Shown here: one piece after another, positions 21,440-30,475 of the stretch
How the letters are laid out: every line of letters begins with the position of its first letter
Position numbering within the stretch: the first letter of the stretch is position 1
Source of the DNA: Garcia nutans
Lineage: Eukaryota; Streptophyta; Magnoliopsida; Malpighiales; Euphorbiaceae
Reading direction: 5' to 3'
DNA length: 64,000 nucleotides
Assembly: GCA_947685225.1 (NCBI GenBank)
Contig: CANTUV010000024.1
Location: 55,456,001 to 55,520,000 of the forward strand
Translations under genes and position numbers: made by a program
The notes under the pieces: model-generated
What the model was told of the DNA's origin: nothing
The model's database searches: none
What the model saw: only the letters and a program-made list of their open reading frames with translations

Positions 21440-22662
21440 TGTTAGCCAAACTCTTAGCTTGATGAACTCTATTTTTTATATTAGACAATCAAATTGAATA
21501 GAACTAACATTTGTATCAAGTTATATTTTGAAAAAAGATAATTCTTGAAGAATTCATGAAAAGTCGATCGGAACATCATGAAGCTCGACTAAATTATTGA
21601 TGCAAAATCAAGTGAAAATCATGCAGAAAGATTTACGGCGAAGAGTACTCTCAAATCTCACCGTACAAGGTCAAGTTTGCTCAGACCGTGTCATAGTCCA
21701 ACCATACTATTAAGTGTAAATTTGGCAAATTCATCCAGTAAGGTTCACGGCCAAAAGTCCTCCCAATTTTCAGAGTACCATGAAAGTCTGACCGGACTCT
21801 CTCAACTGACGACTAGACCCTTGTAGCAGAAATTGTCCAAATTTATCTAGTAAGGTTCACAGCCAAGGGTACTTCCAGAATTTTAGAATGACATCTTAAG
21901 TCCAATCGCACCATATGAAATTTTGACCAAACCTTTAGAAATATTTCAAAATCTAGAGTCATTGCTCCTCCATTAAATTAGTGGATGCCATGTGTACTAC
22001 CCATTAAAGAATTAATATCAAAAAATCAAAAGTCTGATCGAACCATAGGTGGTATGATCATACCTTTTTTGGTATGATCGGGAAATGTATGGTTCTGCTA
22101 TGAAGTTGCTCTGGACAATAATTAAAATGGAGACCATAATCAAACTTGTTGGCACCCACTTCAAGTGGCCATATCAATACTTGAAGGCTATAAATACCTC
22201 AAGATAGCTCATTTCTTATGAGGATTGTGATTGTTATTGATAAGATTAACAATTTTCATTTATTTGCATCAAAATCTGTATTTGTATTAATTGAGTATTG
22301 GGTGTGAGCATTAAACACCATTGTAAGTTTGAGTGTGAGTTAAACACTTAGGATTTTGAGTGAGCTTGGGAAAACTCTTGTTGGGTTATGAGAAAAATAC
22401 TCAAACCTTGTAAAAGTTTGGTGTGAGCTTGTGAAACACCAAGTTAGATTTGAACTTGCAAAAACATAAGATTAGTGGAACCTTAATAAGTTGTTAAGGA
22501 AGTGGATGTAGGATTGAGGTAATCCAAACCACTATAAACTCCTTGTGTTCATTCTTCTCTACTTTACTCCTTTCTTGCTTTGTTTGATTTTAAATTTTAA
22601 TTTACCACCACTTCTTTAAAACAACCAATTCACCCCCCTCTTGGTTGCATCTTGGGACAACA
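21440..22662 (+). repeat. 3' LTR of the SIRE-like copia element, 1223 bp
   Basis: It starts TGTTAGCC after the polypurine tract and ends GGGACAACA. The next bases (AGGGA, 22663-22667) are the expected target duplication and lead straight into hAT transposase coding sequence (GTSNL). The 5' LTR is outside the window. Confidence 0.8.
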
Positions 22663-24134
22663 AGGGACTTCAAACTTGATTCAAAATTTAAAAATTTTTC
22701 TAAAGTACCCATATGCACTTAAAAATGATCCTAGGCAATAGATTCTTAAATTTAATGCAAAATTAGATGGTTGTTTTGATTTAATTGCTACCCCTTAAGC
22801 ATGTTCAGTTAAAGAATGTAGAAAAGCCTTAGTAGTATTTGTTATAACCGATGAAGGGCGGTTGAGGATTTAGGTTTTAAACACATGATGTCCATAATGG
22901 TTCCACAAATTAAAGTACCATCTAGGTATATAGTGGCAAGGGACTACTTCTAGCTATTTTTAGATGAAAAAAATTAATGCTAAAGCTACTCTTAAAAAGA
23001 GATTGTGAGAGAGTATTCCTAACCATGGACTGTTGGACTAGTGTCCAAAATTTAAATTACTTGACACTAACTTCCCACTTCATAGATAAGGAATGGAAGC
23101 TCTAAAAAAGAATTTTAAATTTCTGCAAAATTCCAAATGACAAGGGAGAAACAATTGGGATACATATTGAGTTACGTTTAAATGAGTGGGGGCTAAAAAA
23201 GGTTTTTTTTCGTTATTGTTAGTAATGCAAGCTCTAATGATGGAGCTATTGCTTATCTTAAGAAAAAACCAAAATACATAGTGGTTTGGTAATTGATGGG
23301 GAGTTCTTACATGTAAGGTGTTGTGCACAAATCCTCAATTTGATTGTTAGTGATGGTGTGAACATATCCTCAATTTGATTGTTAGTAAGGATTTGAAGGA
23401 CCTACATTCCTCTATTTCTACCATAAGACATGTTGTTAGATACGTTAGGGCCTCCCCTGCTAGATTGGCAAAATTTAAACATTGTATAGAGAAGGATGAC
23501 ATTCAACATAAATCTTTAGTGTTTCTTGATGTTCCAACTAGGTGGAACTCGACCTACTTGATGCTGCCATGAAATTTCAAAAAGCATTTAAGAGTTAAAA
23601 GAGGAAGATGAGGATTTTCTACCATATTTTATGGATGATGATAATGAGTGCAGATTAGGATAATGCTAAGGTTTTTTGGAATTTTTTTAAAAAAAATTAT
23701 GATGTCTCTTTGGAAATTTCTTTATCAAATTATGTGACATTGTCCAATGCATTTAACCACCTTTCATTAATACAAGCTAAAATTAAAAATTGGGCATGTA
23801 ATTCAGAATTAGTCTTGGGTATAATGGCTACGCATAGGAAAAATAAACATGATAAAAATTGGGGTAATATAGAAAATATAAATGGGTTATTGTTCATTGC
23901 TAACATTCTTGACCCTATAACAAATGAAGTACATTGTGTGGTCCTTTGAAGATATTTATGGTTCTGAAGTAGGGAAAAGTATCATTGATAGGGTAAGAAC
24001 TCAGTTCAAAAAGTTGTATGCATGGTACTCTAATGCATACAAGCCTGCAAGATCTTCTAATTACCAAAATCCAACTATACAACCAACTGTTTCATATGAG
24101 GGAGAGAAGTAGCAGCCTCAAAGGCTAGGGAAAC
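22663..24134 (+). pseudogene. hAT transposase, BED finger to catalytic core
   Basis: It reads GTSNLIQNLKIF (end of a BED-type zinc finger), VKECRKALVVFVITDEG, DCWTSVQNLNY-like sequence near 23030, and VRYVRASPARLAKFK, FLDVPTRWNSTYLML, KNWGNIENINGLLFIANILD and WSFEDIYG. This is the RICESLEEPER/Ac-like transposase order. Multiple frameshifts and stops break it. In an intact element it binds the terminal repeats and cuts the DNA. Target duplication GAAAC (24130-24134) marks where a solo LTR splits the gene. Confidence 0.88.
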
Positions 24135-24649
24135 TGTAATATCCCAAATGATACCCTAAAATTTTGGAATTCTTATTGTTATAATTGAATTAAATATTAA
24201 GTGTATATTTGATTAAGTGAAAAAAATAAGAGGAAGGAGTGTGTATATGTTGTATATATAGAGATATATTCAACATATACAAGTCAATCTTTTAATTATT
24301 GTCAAATGAGATATTTTATTATTAGTGGAAGTGTAATATCCTCATATATGCCCTAGAAATTTTGATTATGTTGTTGATGTTGTTGTTATTGTTGTTGTTG
24401 GTATATATTGGAAAGTGAATGTTTGTGAATATATGTGTTTTGGGGAAAAGAAATAGGGTTTAGAGATAAATGTATATGTTGTGTATATGATGATATATAT
24501 AACATATAAATTGGTCAAATATAGAGTCAATGCAAGAAGATATTTTTGTGGAATGTGCAATTACATATAAGGGCTTAGATGAGACAAAAGGTTAGTTATT
24601 TGATTGAGGGCATTTTGGTAATTGCTTGGATAAAATCTCTTGGTGGAGA

Positions 24650-24656
24650 TTTAAAG
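24650..24656 (+). promoter_or_regulatory. TATA-like element of the B 5' LTR
   Basis: GGAGATTTAAAGTGG is followed 30-40 bases later by a pyrimidine-rich stretch (TTTCCTCCATG) suitable for transcription start. The same position in solo LTR 2 reads ATATTTAAAG. This would give a first exon of about 140 bases ending at the donor at 24827. Confidence 0.4.
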
Positions 24657-24823
24657 TGGGGTTGACTTTATTTCCTCCATGTATTTTCTTCTTCTTTTGC
24701 ATTTTGGCTGATTTCTCGTAGACAAAGGGAAAGCAAAGAGACAAAGAGAAGACTTTGAAGAGTAAGCTCCAATTGTAGGAAGATTGAAGTGATCAAGTGT
24801 TGATTCAAGAAGTGTTATAATTT

Positions 24824-24832
24824 AAGGTAAGA
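24824..24832 (+). promoter_or_regulatory. Splice-donor-like site in the B 5' LTR
   Basis: AAGGTAAGA fits the plant 5' splice consensus. Equivalent sites occur in every other LTR of the family, 458 to 531 bases from its start: 2816 (minus), 14729, 32295, 34667, 42960, 59012 (minus) and 62158. Confidence 0.6.
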
Positions 24833-25202
24833 AATCTCTTGTTTTTCCTTTGTAAATTTTGAAGTTGGGTTTAAAAGAAATTGTGATTTGTTGATATGAT
24901 GATTTGATGTGGTTGTAACGTGTTGAATTTGATTATAAGCCAAAGAGTTAATTATTAATGGTTTTGGGTTGAAGATGGTAAGTAGGTGGAAATTGATTTT
25001 GAGAAAATAGGAGTGATGTTGTATTTTTAGGGTTTTGGTTTGGTATGAATTTAATGTATGGTTATTGTGATTACTAGGGTGAATATGTAAGATATGTGTT
25101 TATAACATGAATTGTATCCATTTGAATGAGATGATTGTTGTGTAAAAAGGGTGTAAATGCTTTTAGAAGGGTGTTGGCCATTTTTAGGGTTGTGTATTTG
25201 AG

Positions 25203-25505
25203 TGACACGGCCAAAACAAAGGAGAGACACGGCCAAGCCAAGTGATTTTGGGCATGTTGGATTGCTTTGAGAGAGACACGGCCGTGTCTAGTGCCCGTGT
25301 TCACTACTGGATTTTGGTGTTGGGAGACACGGCCACTAGCTTGGCCGTGTCCTATGCCCGTGTCTGCTGCTGTGATTTGTTGGTTGAGAGACACGGCCAC
25401 AAGCTTGGCTGTGTCCCTTGCCCGTGTTGCCTACTGTCAATTTAGGTTGAGAGACATGGCCACAAGCTTGGCCGTGTCCCTCAAGTGGCTGCCCGTGTCC
25501 CTCAA
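25203..25505 (+). repeat. GACACGG/CCGTGTC palindromic array, B 5' LTR
   Basis: About six GACACGGCC words alternate with GGCCGTGTC or CCCGTGTC words; several pairs, such as GACACGGCCACAAGCTTGGC, read as near-perfect palindromes. The array is the most CG-rich part of the LTR. It is also seen at 15095-15275, 32671-32975, 43238-43570 and 62533-62765, and in a GACACGC variant at 2215-2450 and 35030-35320. It is missing from the LTR at 56852-59471. Confidence 0.85.
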
Positions 25506-25875
25506 ATGTGTGGGTTAGGGTTTTTATACTTTGTTCTATTTGCATTGTTTTGGTCCTTTTAAGGTAAGTTGGTACTTTAACCTAAACCTAAACACATTTA
25601 AACAATGATTGACCTAAACAAATGCATATAGAAGATCTTAAAGCTATGAATGATATAAATTATTCTTTGCCCTAATTGCATTGTTGAGATTGAACAATGT
25701 TATGTTATGCATTGTGAATGGTTATGTGTTTCATGAGTAATGTATATTGAAATGTTATATCAAAGCCATTGTGATTGGCTATAATGATGATATGGAAAGA
25801 AAGAAGGCATGTTTGCCTAAATGTGATGAGAATTTGAGAATGGAAATGGTAACTATATAATAAATGAATTGTTTG

Positions 25876-26219
25876 TTTAATATGTTATTCAGTTTCAGAG
25901 TTCTGGATTTGGGTGGCATGCCTAAGAAATGATGAAAGGTAACAGTCTTGCCGGGTTGAGGATCTCCTCAAATGTGTTGAGTTGATGGTCCAAGAGACTG
26001 GGTCTGTTACACTATAAGAATTGTGAATATGAGATATATGATTTGTAACAGTCTTGCCGGGTTGAGGATCTCCTCATATGTGTTGAGTTGATGGTCCAAG
26101 AGACTGGGTCTGTTACACTATCCATGGATAGAGATACATGTATATATATTGCCTACGGGCGTGATTATTGTGATTATGAACCAAAGCAGTAACTCTGAAC
26201 TCTGAATATCGTATTAAAT
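25876..26219 (+). repeat. Long inverted repeat with duplicated 75-bp module, B 5' LTR
   Basis: The left arm 25876-25902 ends TTTCAGAGTT and the right arm 26191-26219 begins AACTCTGAA; pairing continues outward to TAATA/TATTA. The loop has two copies (25938-26016, 26045-26120) of a module that starts GTAACAGTCTTGCC and ends GGTCTGTTAC, so each module also closes on itself. GGCATGCC follows the left arm. Confidence 0.85.
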
Positions 26220-26477
26220 ACTTGTTGGGCCCATAGGTGTCAAGGTTATATGAATGTCCTAAATAATGTTATGAGTTAATGAAATGAGATGTTGTATATT
26301 GAGTATGATTGATTAATGATGAATGTGGAAAGATGTTGAAATGTGGTATGCTCATATGACTATGATTTGTGAAATGCATAATTATGTGGTTAACTTTATA
26401 TTTATGATGTTGATCTTATCAATAACATATGTGGCATTGCATTACATTAAAGCATACCATTAGCATGTTTTATCTTA

Positions 26478-26518
26478 CTAAGCCCTTGGCTTAGCGCGAT
26501 AGTGTTTAATCGCGCAGG
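26478..26518 (+). promoter_or_regulatory. Tandem hairpin, B 5' LTR
   Basis: CTAAGCC-CTT-GGCTTAG then GCGCGAT-N8-ATCGCGC, two adjacent 7-bp stems. The same pair is at 1151-1189 (minus), 16140-16180, 33946-33986 and 63754-63794. Variants are at 36313-36354, 45209-45248 and 57371-57409. Confidence 0.8.
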
Positions 26519-26948
26519 TGATAGAGTTGATAGAGTTGAACTTGAAGGTTCTTCGAGACCGAGTGAGAGTAGACGTTGAAGTGTTGATTTGGAACTTAAA
26601 GATCAGAAGAGACTTGCCAATCATGTATATTTCTTTTATATTTTGTAAAGTATTGGTTTTAATGTAAATATATGTATAACTATAAACATGGATTTGAAAG
26701 AGTTTATACATGTAAATATTTTATAAAATTCCGCTGCGTATTAACTTAATGTAAATATATCTATTTGGTTTTGTATTACAACTTGATTACTTATTTTTCT
26801 ATAATCTATACAACTGAAAGATTATGGTATTGTTTAAAATGTTTTGGATGTAAAGAAAATCCGTAGCATCCCTATGTTTAGTGCATATATACTACATTGT
26901 GGTGTTTGTAGTGTGCATATATTGAATGTGGGGGTGTTACAATTGTTT

Positions 26949-26960
26949 TGGTATCAGAGC
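26949..26960 (+). promoter_or_regulatory. Primer-binding site of element B (initiator tRNA-Met)
   Basis: TGGTATCAGAGC, complementary to the 3' end of plant initiator tRNA-Met, lies seven bases after the 5' LTR. Confidence 0.9.
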
Positions 26961-27090
26961 CTAGGTTTGAGATTCTCAGCCTAGGTAAAATGTAATAAAA
27001 AGAATATTTTTACTTAAAAAGTGAGTTTTGAATGACATATACGTTTGAGATTGGCAATCTCTGATCTTTAATAAGATGTAATCTGCTGTG

Positions 27091-27097
27091 TTTGCAG
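27091..27097 (+). promoter_or_regulatory. Splice-acceptor-like site before gag of element B
   Basis: CTGCTGTGTTTGCAG ends at 27097, 12 bases before the gag ATG at 27110. It would pair with the LTR donors at 24827 or 25564 to give a short-leader gag mRNA lacking the primer site. Confidence 0.5.
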
Positions 27098-27109
27098 ATT
27101 TAGATTGTG

Positions 27110-28354
27110 ATGGATCCTCACTTAAGTCAGTCGGTTGAGGCTAGTGCTGAGAGTATTGCTCCTGATGTTGGAGCTAGGATTGTTAGTGCTGGTGAGGCAC
27201 CTGCTTCTGGGTCGGGAAGACCAGTAGGTGATGAGATTCCGCCAGCCTGGTTTATGCATATGATGGAAGCTATGAGACAAGCACCAGTACAACCACAGCC
27301 ACCACCCCCTCAACCTTTGGTATCTGTGAGGCACTATGACAAATTGAGAAAGTATGGAGCCGAAGATTTTGTAGGTACTACTGATCCAGCTGTAGCAGAG
27401 CAGTGGCTTGATAAAGTACAGAGAATCTTTGTTCAGTTGCAAGCCACTTCAGAGGAAAAGTTTGACTATGCAAGATCTTTGCTACAAAAGGATGCATATA
27501 GTTGGTGGAAGACAGTGCCCCATTCTATGGATGATCCACCTACCTTATCCTATACAGATTTTCTGAGAGAGTTTGAATTGAAGTATACTCCAAGGGAGTA
27601 TAAAGATGGGAAGAAAAGAGAGTTTCTAGATTTGAAGCAAGATCATCGGACCGTAACTGAATATGAGGTTGAGTTTATCTGGTTGAGTCAGTATGCTGGG
27701 GGTATTATAGTTGATGAGATAGATAGATGCTGGAGATTTGAGGAGGGATTGAGGCCCTCTATCATGTGCTTAGTGGTTGGATCTAGATATCACGATTTCT
27801 CCCAGCTAGTGGCAGCAGCTCGAAGTGTGGAGCGAGCTCAGGGTATTGCAGCTGCTTCAGAGGAAGAGGTTAGGGTGAGGAGGCCCCAGTTTGAGGCAGG
27901 GTCTTCTTCTGCAAAGAGAGGTAGAGGTAGCTTTATTCCTTGGAGTGGTAGAAGTCAGAGGTCAGCTGGTAGGTCAGTGCAGTTCCAGAGGCAGAGATTT
28001 AGACCTGCAGCTTCAGTAGCGAGTGCTCCTACTGCTGGAGTTCAGAGATCCACCTTACCTGTGTGTGATCAGTGTGGTGGAAGACATGGGGGCGTTTGTT
28101 GGAGGCATAGTAGATCAAGGGTATGTTTCAGGTGTGGATCACCTGACCACTTTGTGAGAGACTGTCCTGAGAGGCAGGAGCAGATGCCAGTTGATTCTGC
28201 TGCTTCTCGAGCTAGTGTGAGGGGAGGCAGAGGAGGCAGAGGTGCCAGCCGAGGAGGTAGACCAGGTTTCAGTTCTAGAGGAGGTGCTACATCCAGGGAG
28301 GGTAGACCAGAGGAGGTTGGATCTTCCCAAAGGATGTATGTTATGCAGAGGTAG
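27110..28354 (+). CDS. gag: Gag of element B
   Basis: 414 codons from ATG 27110. The nucleocapsid precursor has a Pro-rich N-terminus (PVQPQPPPPQPLVSVRHYDK). The retrotransposon-gag core follows (AVAEQWLDKVQRIFVQL, then FLREFELKYTPREYKDGKKR and FEEGLRPSIMCLVVGSRYHD). After it come an Arg/Gly-rich linker, the CCHC zinc knuckle CFRCGSPDHFVRDC and an RGG-rich tail. It forms the particle shell and binds element RNA. A TAG (28352-28354) now separates it from the protease, where related copies read on. That stop is probably a mutated CAG codon. The coding body is otherwise intact. Confidence 0.92.
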   Translation: MDPHLSQSVEASAESIAPDVGARIVSAGEAPASGSGRPVGDEIPPAWFMHMMEAMRQAPVQPQPPPPQPLVSVRHYDKLRKYGAEDFVGTTDPAVAEQWLDKVQRIFVQLQATSEEKFDYARSLLQKDAYSWWKTVPHSMDDPPTLSYTDFLREFELKYTPREYKDGKKREFLDLKQDHRTVTEYEVEFIWLSQYAGGIIVDEIDRCWRFEEGLRPSIMCLVVGSRYHDFSQLVAAARSVERAQGIAAASEEEVRVRRPQFEAGSSSAKRGRGSFIPWSGRSQRSAGRSVQFQRQRFRPAASVASAPTAGVQRSTLPVCDQCGGRHGGVCWRHSRSRVCFRCGSPDHFVRDCPERQEQMPVDSAASRASVRGGRGGRGASRGGRPGFSSRGGATSREGRPEEVGSSQRMYVMQR

Positions 28355-28807
28355 CCAGATGCATCGGCAGTCATAGCTGGTACTTTTTCTTTATTTGATA
28401 CTTCAGTGCTTGCTTTGATTGATCCGGGTTCCACACATTCATATATTAGTGCATCTGTTTTGCCTGTATCTGAATTGCATGCTGAGTCCCTAGGATTTGA
28501 TGTGTTGGTGACAAATCCGTTAGGGTATAGTGTGGTTGTGAGTAAGGTGCACCGAGATAGTGCAGTAGTGGTGCAGGGTGAGGAGTTCCTTGGGGATTTG
28601 ATTGAGATGCCATTTAAGGAATATGATGTGATCCTAGGCATGGATTGGCTATCGAGGCATGGAGCTGTGGTGGATTGTAAAAAGAAAGTTGTTACTTTGA
28701 GAACTGCTGATGGTAGAGAAGTGATAGTATCTAATGAACAGGAACAGCTAGCATCTTTGTTTGTTTCAGCTGTTGCAGCCAGGAGATTGATTAGAAAGGG
28801 GGTGTGA
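28355..28807 (+). pseudogene. pol: Aspartic protease of element B
   Basis: It reads AGTFSLFDTSVLALIDPGST with the active site LIDPGSTHSYIS (Asp at 28421). Family members commonly have DSGS or DTGS, so the Pro is a feature of this lineage or a change; Asp and Gly are kept. YDVILGMDWLSRHGAVVDCK follows. The frame ends through an extra G in a five-G run (28798-28802), which shifts reading before the reverse transcriptase linker (CEAYLAHVVDTR in the other frame). Confidence 0.88.
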
Positions 28808-29840
28808 AGCCTATCTTGCTCATGTGGTAGATACTAGAGTAAGAGGTTCTCCTATTGATAGTATTGCCACAGTTGCTGAGTTCCCAGATGTTTTTCCAGA
28901 GGAGTTGCCAGGATTGCCTCCTGAGAGAGAGGTGGAGTTTGGTATTGAATTGTTGCCTGGTACCACTCCTATCTCGATTACTCCTTATAGAATGACACCA
29001 GTAGAATTGAGGGAGTTGAAAGTGCAATTATAGGAGTTGTTGGATAAAGGATTCATTCGCCCCAGTATTTCTCCTTGGGGAGCTCCTGTGTTATTTGTGA
29101 AGAAGAAAGATGGTACTATGAGATTGTGCATCGATTATAGGCAATTGAACAAGGTGACTATTAAAAATAAATATCCTTTGCCTAGAATTGATGATCTCTT
29201 TGATCAGTTGAAGGGTGCAGCTGTGTTTTCTAAAATTGATCTGAGATCTGGGTACCATTAGTTGAGAGTCAGAGCTGAAGATGTTCCGAAGACCGCTTTT
29301 CGGACCAGGTATGGGCATTATGAGTTTTTAGTTATGCCTTTTGGTCTGACGAATGCACCTGCAGCTTTTATGGATTTGATGAATAGGGTGTTTAGGCCCT
29401 ATTTGGATCAGTTTGTAGTGGTCTTCATTGATGATATACTGGTGTATTCGCGGAATGAAGAGGAACATGATATGCATCTGCGGATTGTGTTGCAGATTTT
29501 GAGAGAGAAGCAGTTATTTGCCAAATTGTTGAAGTGTGAGTTCTGGTTGGATCAAGTCACTTTTCTCGGACATATTGTTTCAGCGGAAGGCATTAGAGTT
29601 GATCCGAGCAAAGTTGAAGCAATTTTGAATTGGAGTCCACCCAAATCTGTGACAGAGGTTAGAAGTTTCCTGGGTTTGGTAGGCTATTATCGACGGTTTG
29701 TGAAAGGATTTTCTTTGATAGCTACTCCACTCACTAGATTGCTTTGTAAGGGAGTGAGATTTGTGTGGACGGATCAGTGTCAGGCTAGCTTTGAGCAGTT
29801 GAGAGATATGTTGACTCAAGCGCCTGTTCTTACTCTACCT
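28808..29840 (+). pseudogene. pol: Reverse transcriptase of element B
   Basis: Blocks in order are LPPEREVEFGIELLPGTTPI, FVKKKDGTMRLCIDYRQLN, YPLPRIDDLFDQLKGAAVFS and FGLTNAPAAFMDLMNRVF. The catalytic FIDDILVYS follows (Asp-Asp at 29430-29435), then AKLLKCEFWLDQVTFLGHIV and VTEVRSFLGLVGYYRRFVKGF. All catalytic residues are present. In-frame TAG codons at 29031-29033 and 29259-29261 (SGYH-stop-LRV, where related copies have Gln) are probably CAG to TAG changes. Confidence 0.92.
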
Positions 29841-30475
29841 GTGGAAGGCAAACCATATGTGATTTTCAGTGATGCTTCACATAGTGGTTTGGGGTGTGTA
29901 TTGATGCAATAAGGTAAAGTTATAGCTTATGCATCTCGACAGTTGAAACCGCATGAGCTTAATTATCCAACCCATGATTTGGAATTGGCTGCCATTGTGT
30001 TTTCATTGAAGATTTGGCGCCACTATCTGTTTGGGGAGAAATGTTTCATTTACACTGATCATAAGAGTTTAAAGTAGTTGGGGGTTCAGAAAGAACTCAA
30101 TCTTCGTCAAAGGAGATGGTTGGAATTGATTAAAGACTACGACTGTTTGATTGATTATCATCCAGGTAAAGCAAATGTTGTTGCTGATGCCTTGAGTCGG
30201 AAGTCTTTAGCTGGTTTAACAGTTTACTCGCTCTCGTTGCTTGTTGAGTTGAGAGCATTGCATGCCAGTTTTGTATCTTGTGTTGGTGGTGCATTGTTGG
30301 CACAGTTACAAGTGAAACCAGTTTTGTTGGATCAGATTAGGGAGGCTCAGTTGGCTGATAAGAAGATTCAGATGATTGTTTCAGATTGCAAGAATGGTAA
30401 GACTAGAGATTTTGTAGTGAGAGGTGATGGGAGTCTCTGTTTAAGAACAGATTATGTGTACCCGATGATGCTGAT
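29841..30475 (+). pseudogene. pol: RNase H of element B
   Basis: It reads FSDASHSGLGCVLMQ, then a TAA (29910-29912), GKVIAYASRQL, a TAG (30075-30077) in place of Tyr in LKYLGVQ, and RQRRWLELIKDYDCLIDYHP and NVVADALSRKS. Compared with the copy at 60961-61509 it is one base short near 30435-30450, so the frame shifts before integrase (LCVPD in the other frame). Confidence 0.9.

Larger units (their letters stand above)
24332..26941 (+). repeat. 5' LTR of element B, 2610 bp
   Basis: TGTAATATCCTC to GGGGGTGTTACA. In order it contains a TA-rich palindrome (about 24473-24515), a TATA-like TTTAAAG (24650-24656), a splice-donor-like AAG/GTAAG (24827) and a GACACGG/CCGTGTC array (25203-25505). A possible mini-exon follows (25519-25563), then a long inverted repeat (25876-26219) whose loop holds a duplicated 75-bp module, and a tandem hairpin (26478-26518). 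Short open frames in it are artefacts of these repeats. Confidence 0.97.

Noticed and set aside
25201..25505. CRISPR-like array of repeats and spacers
   Set aside because: The repeats are 9-nt words with variable spacing and complementary orientation inside a plant LTR; no cas genes and a eukaryotic context.
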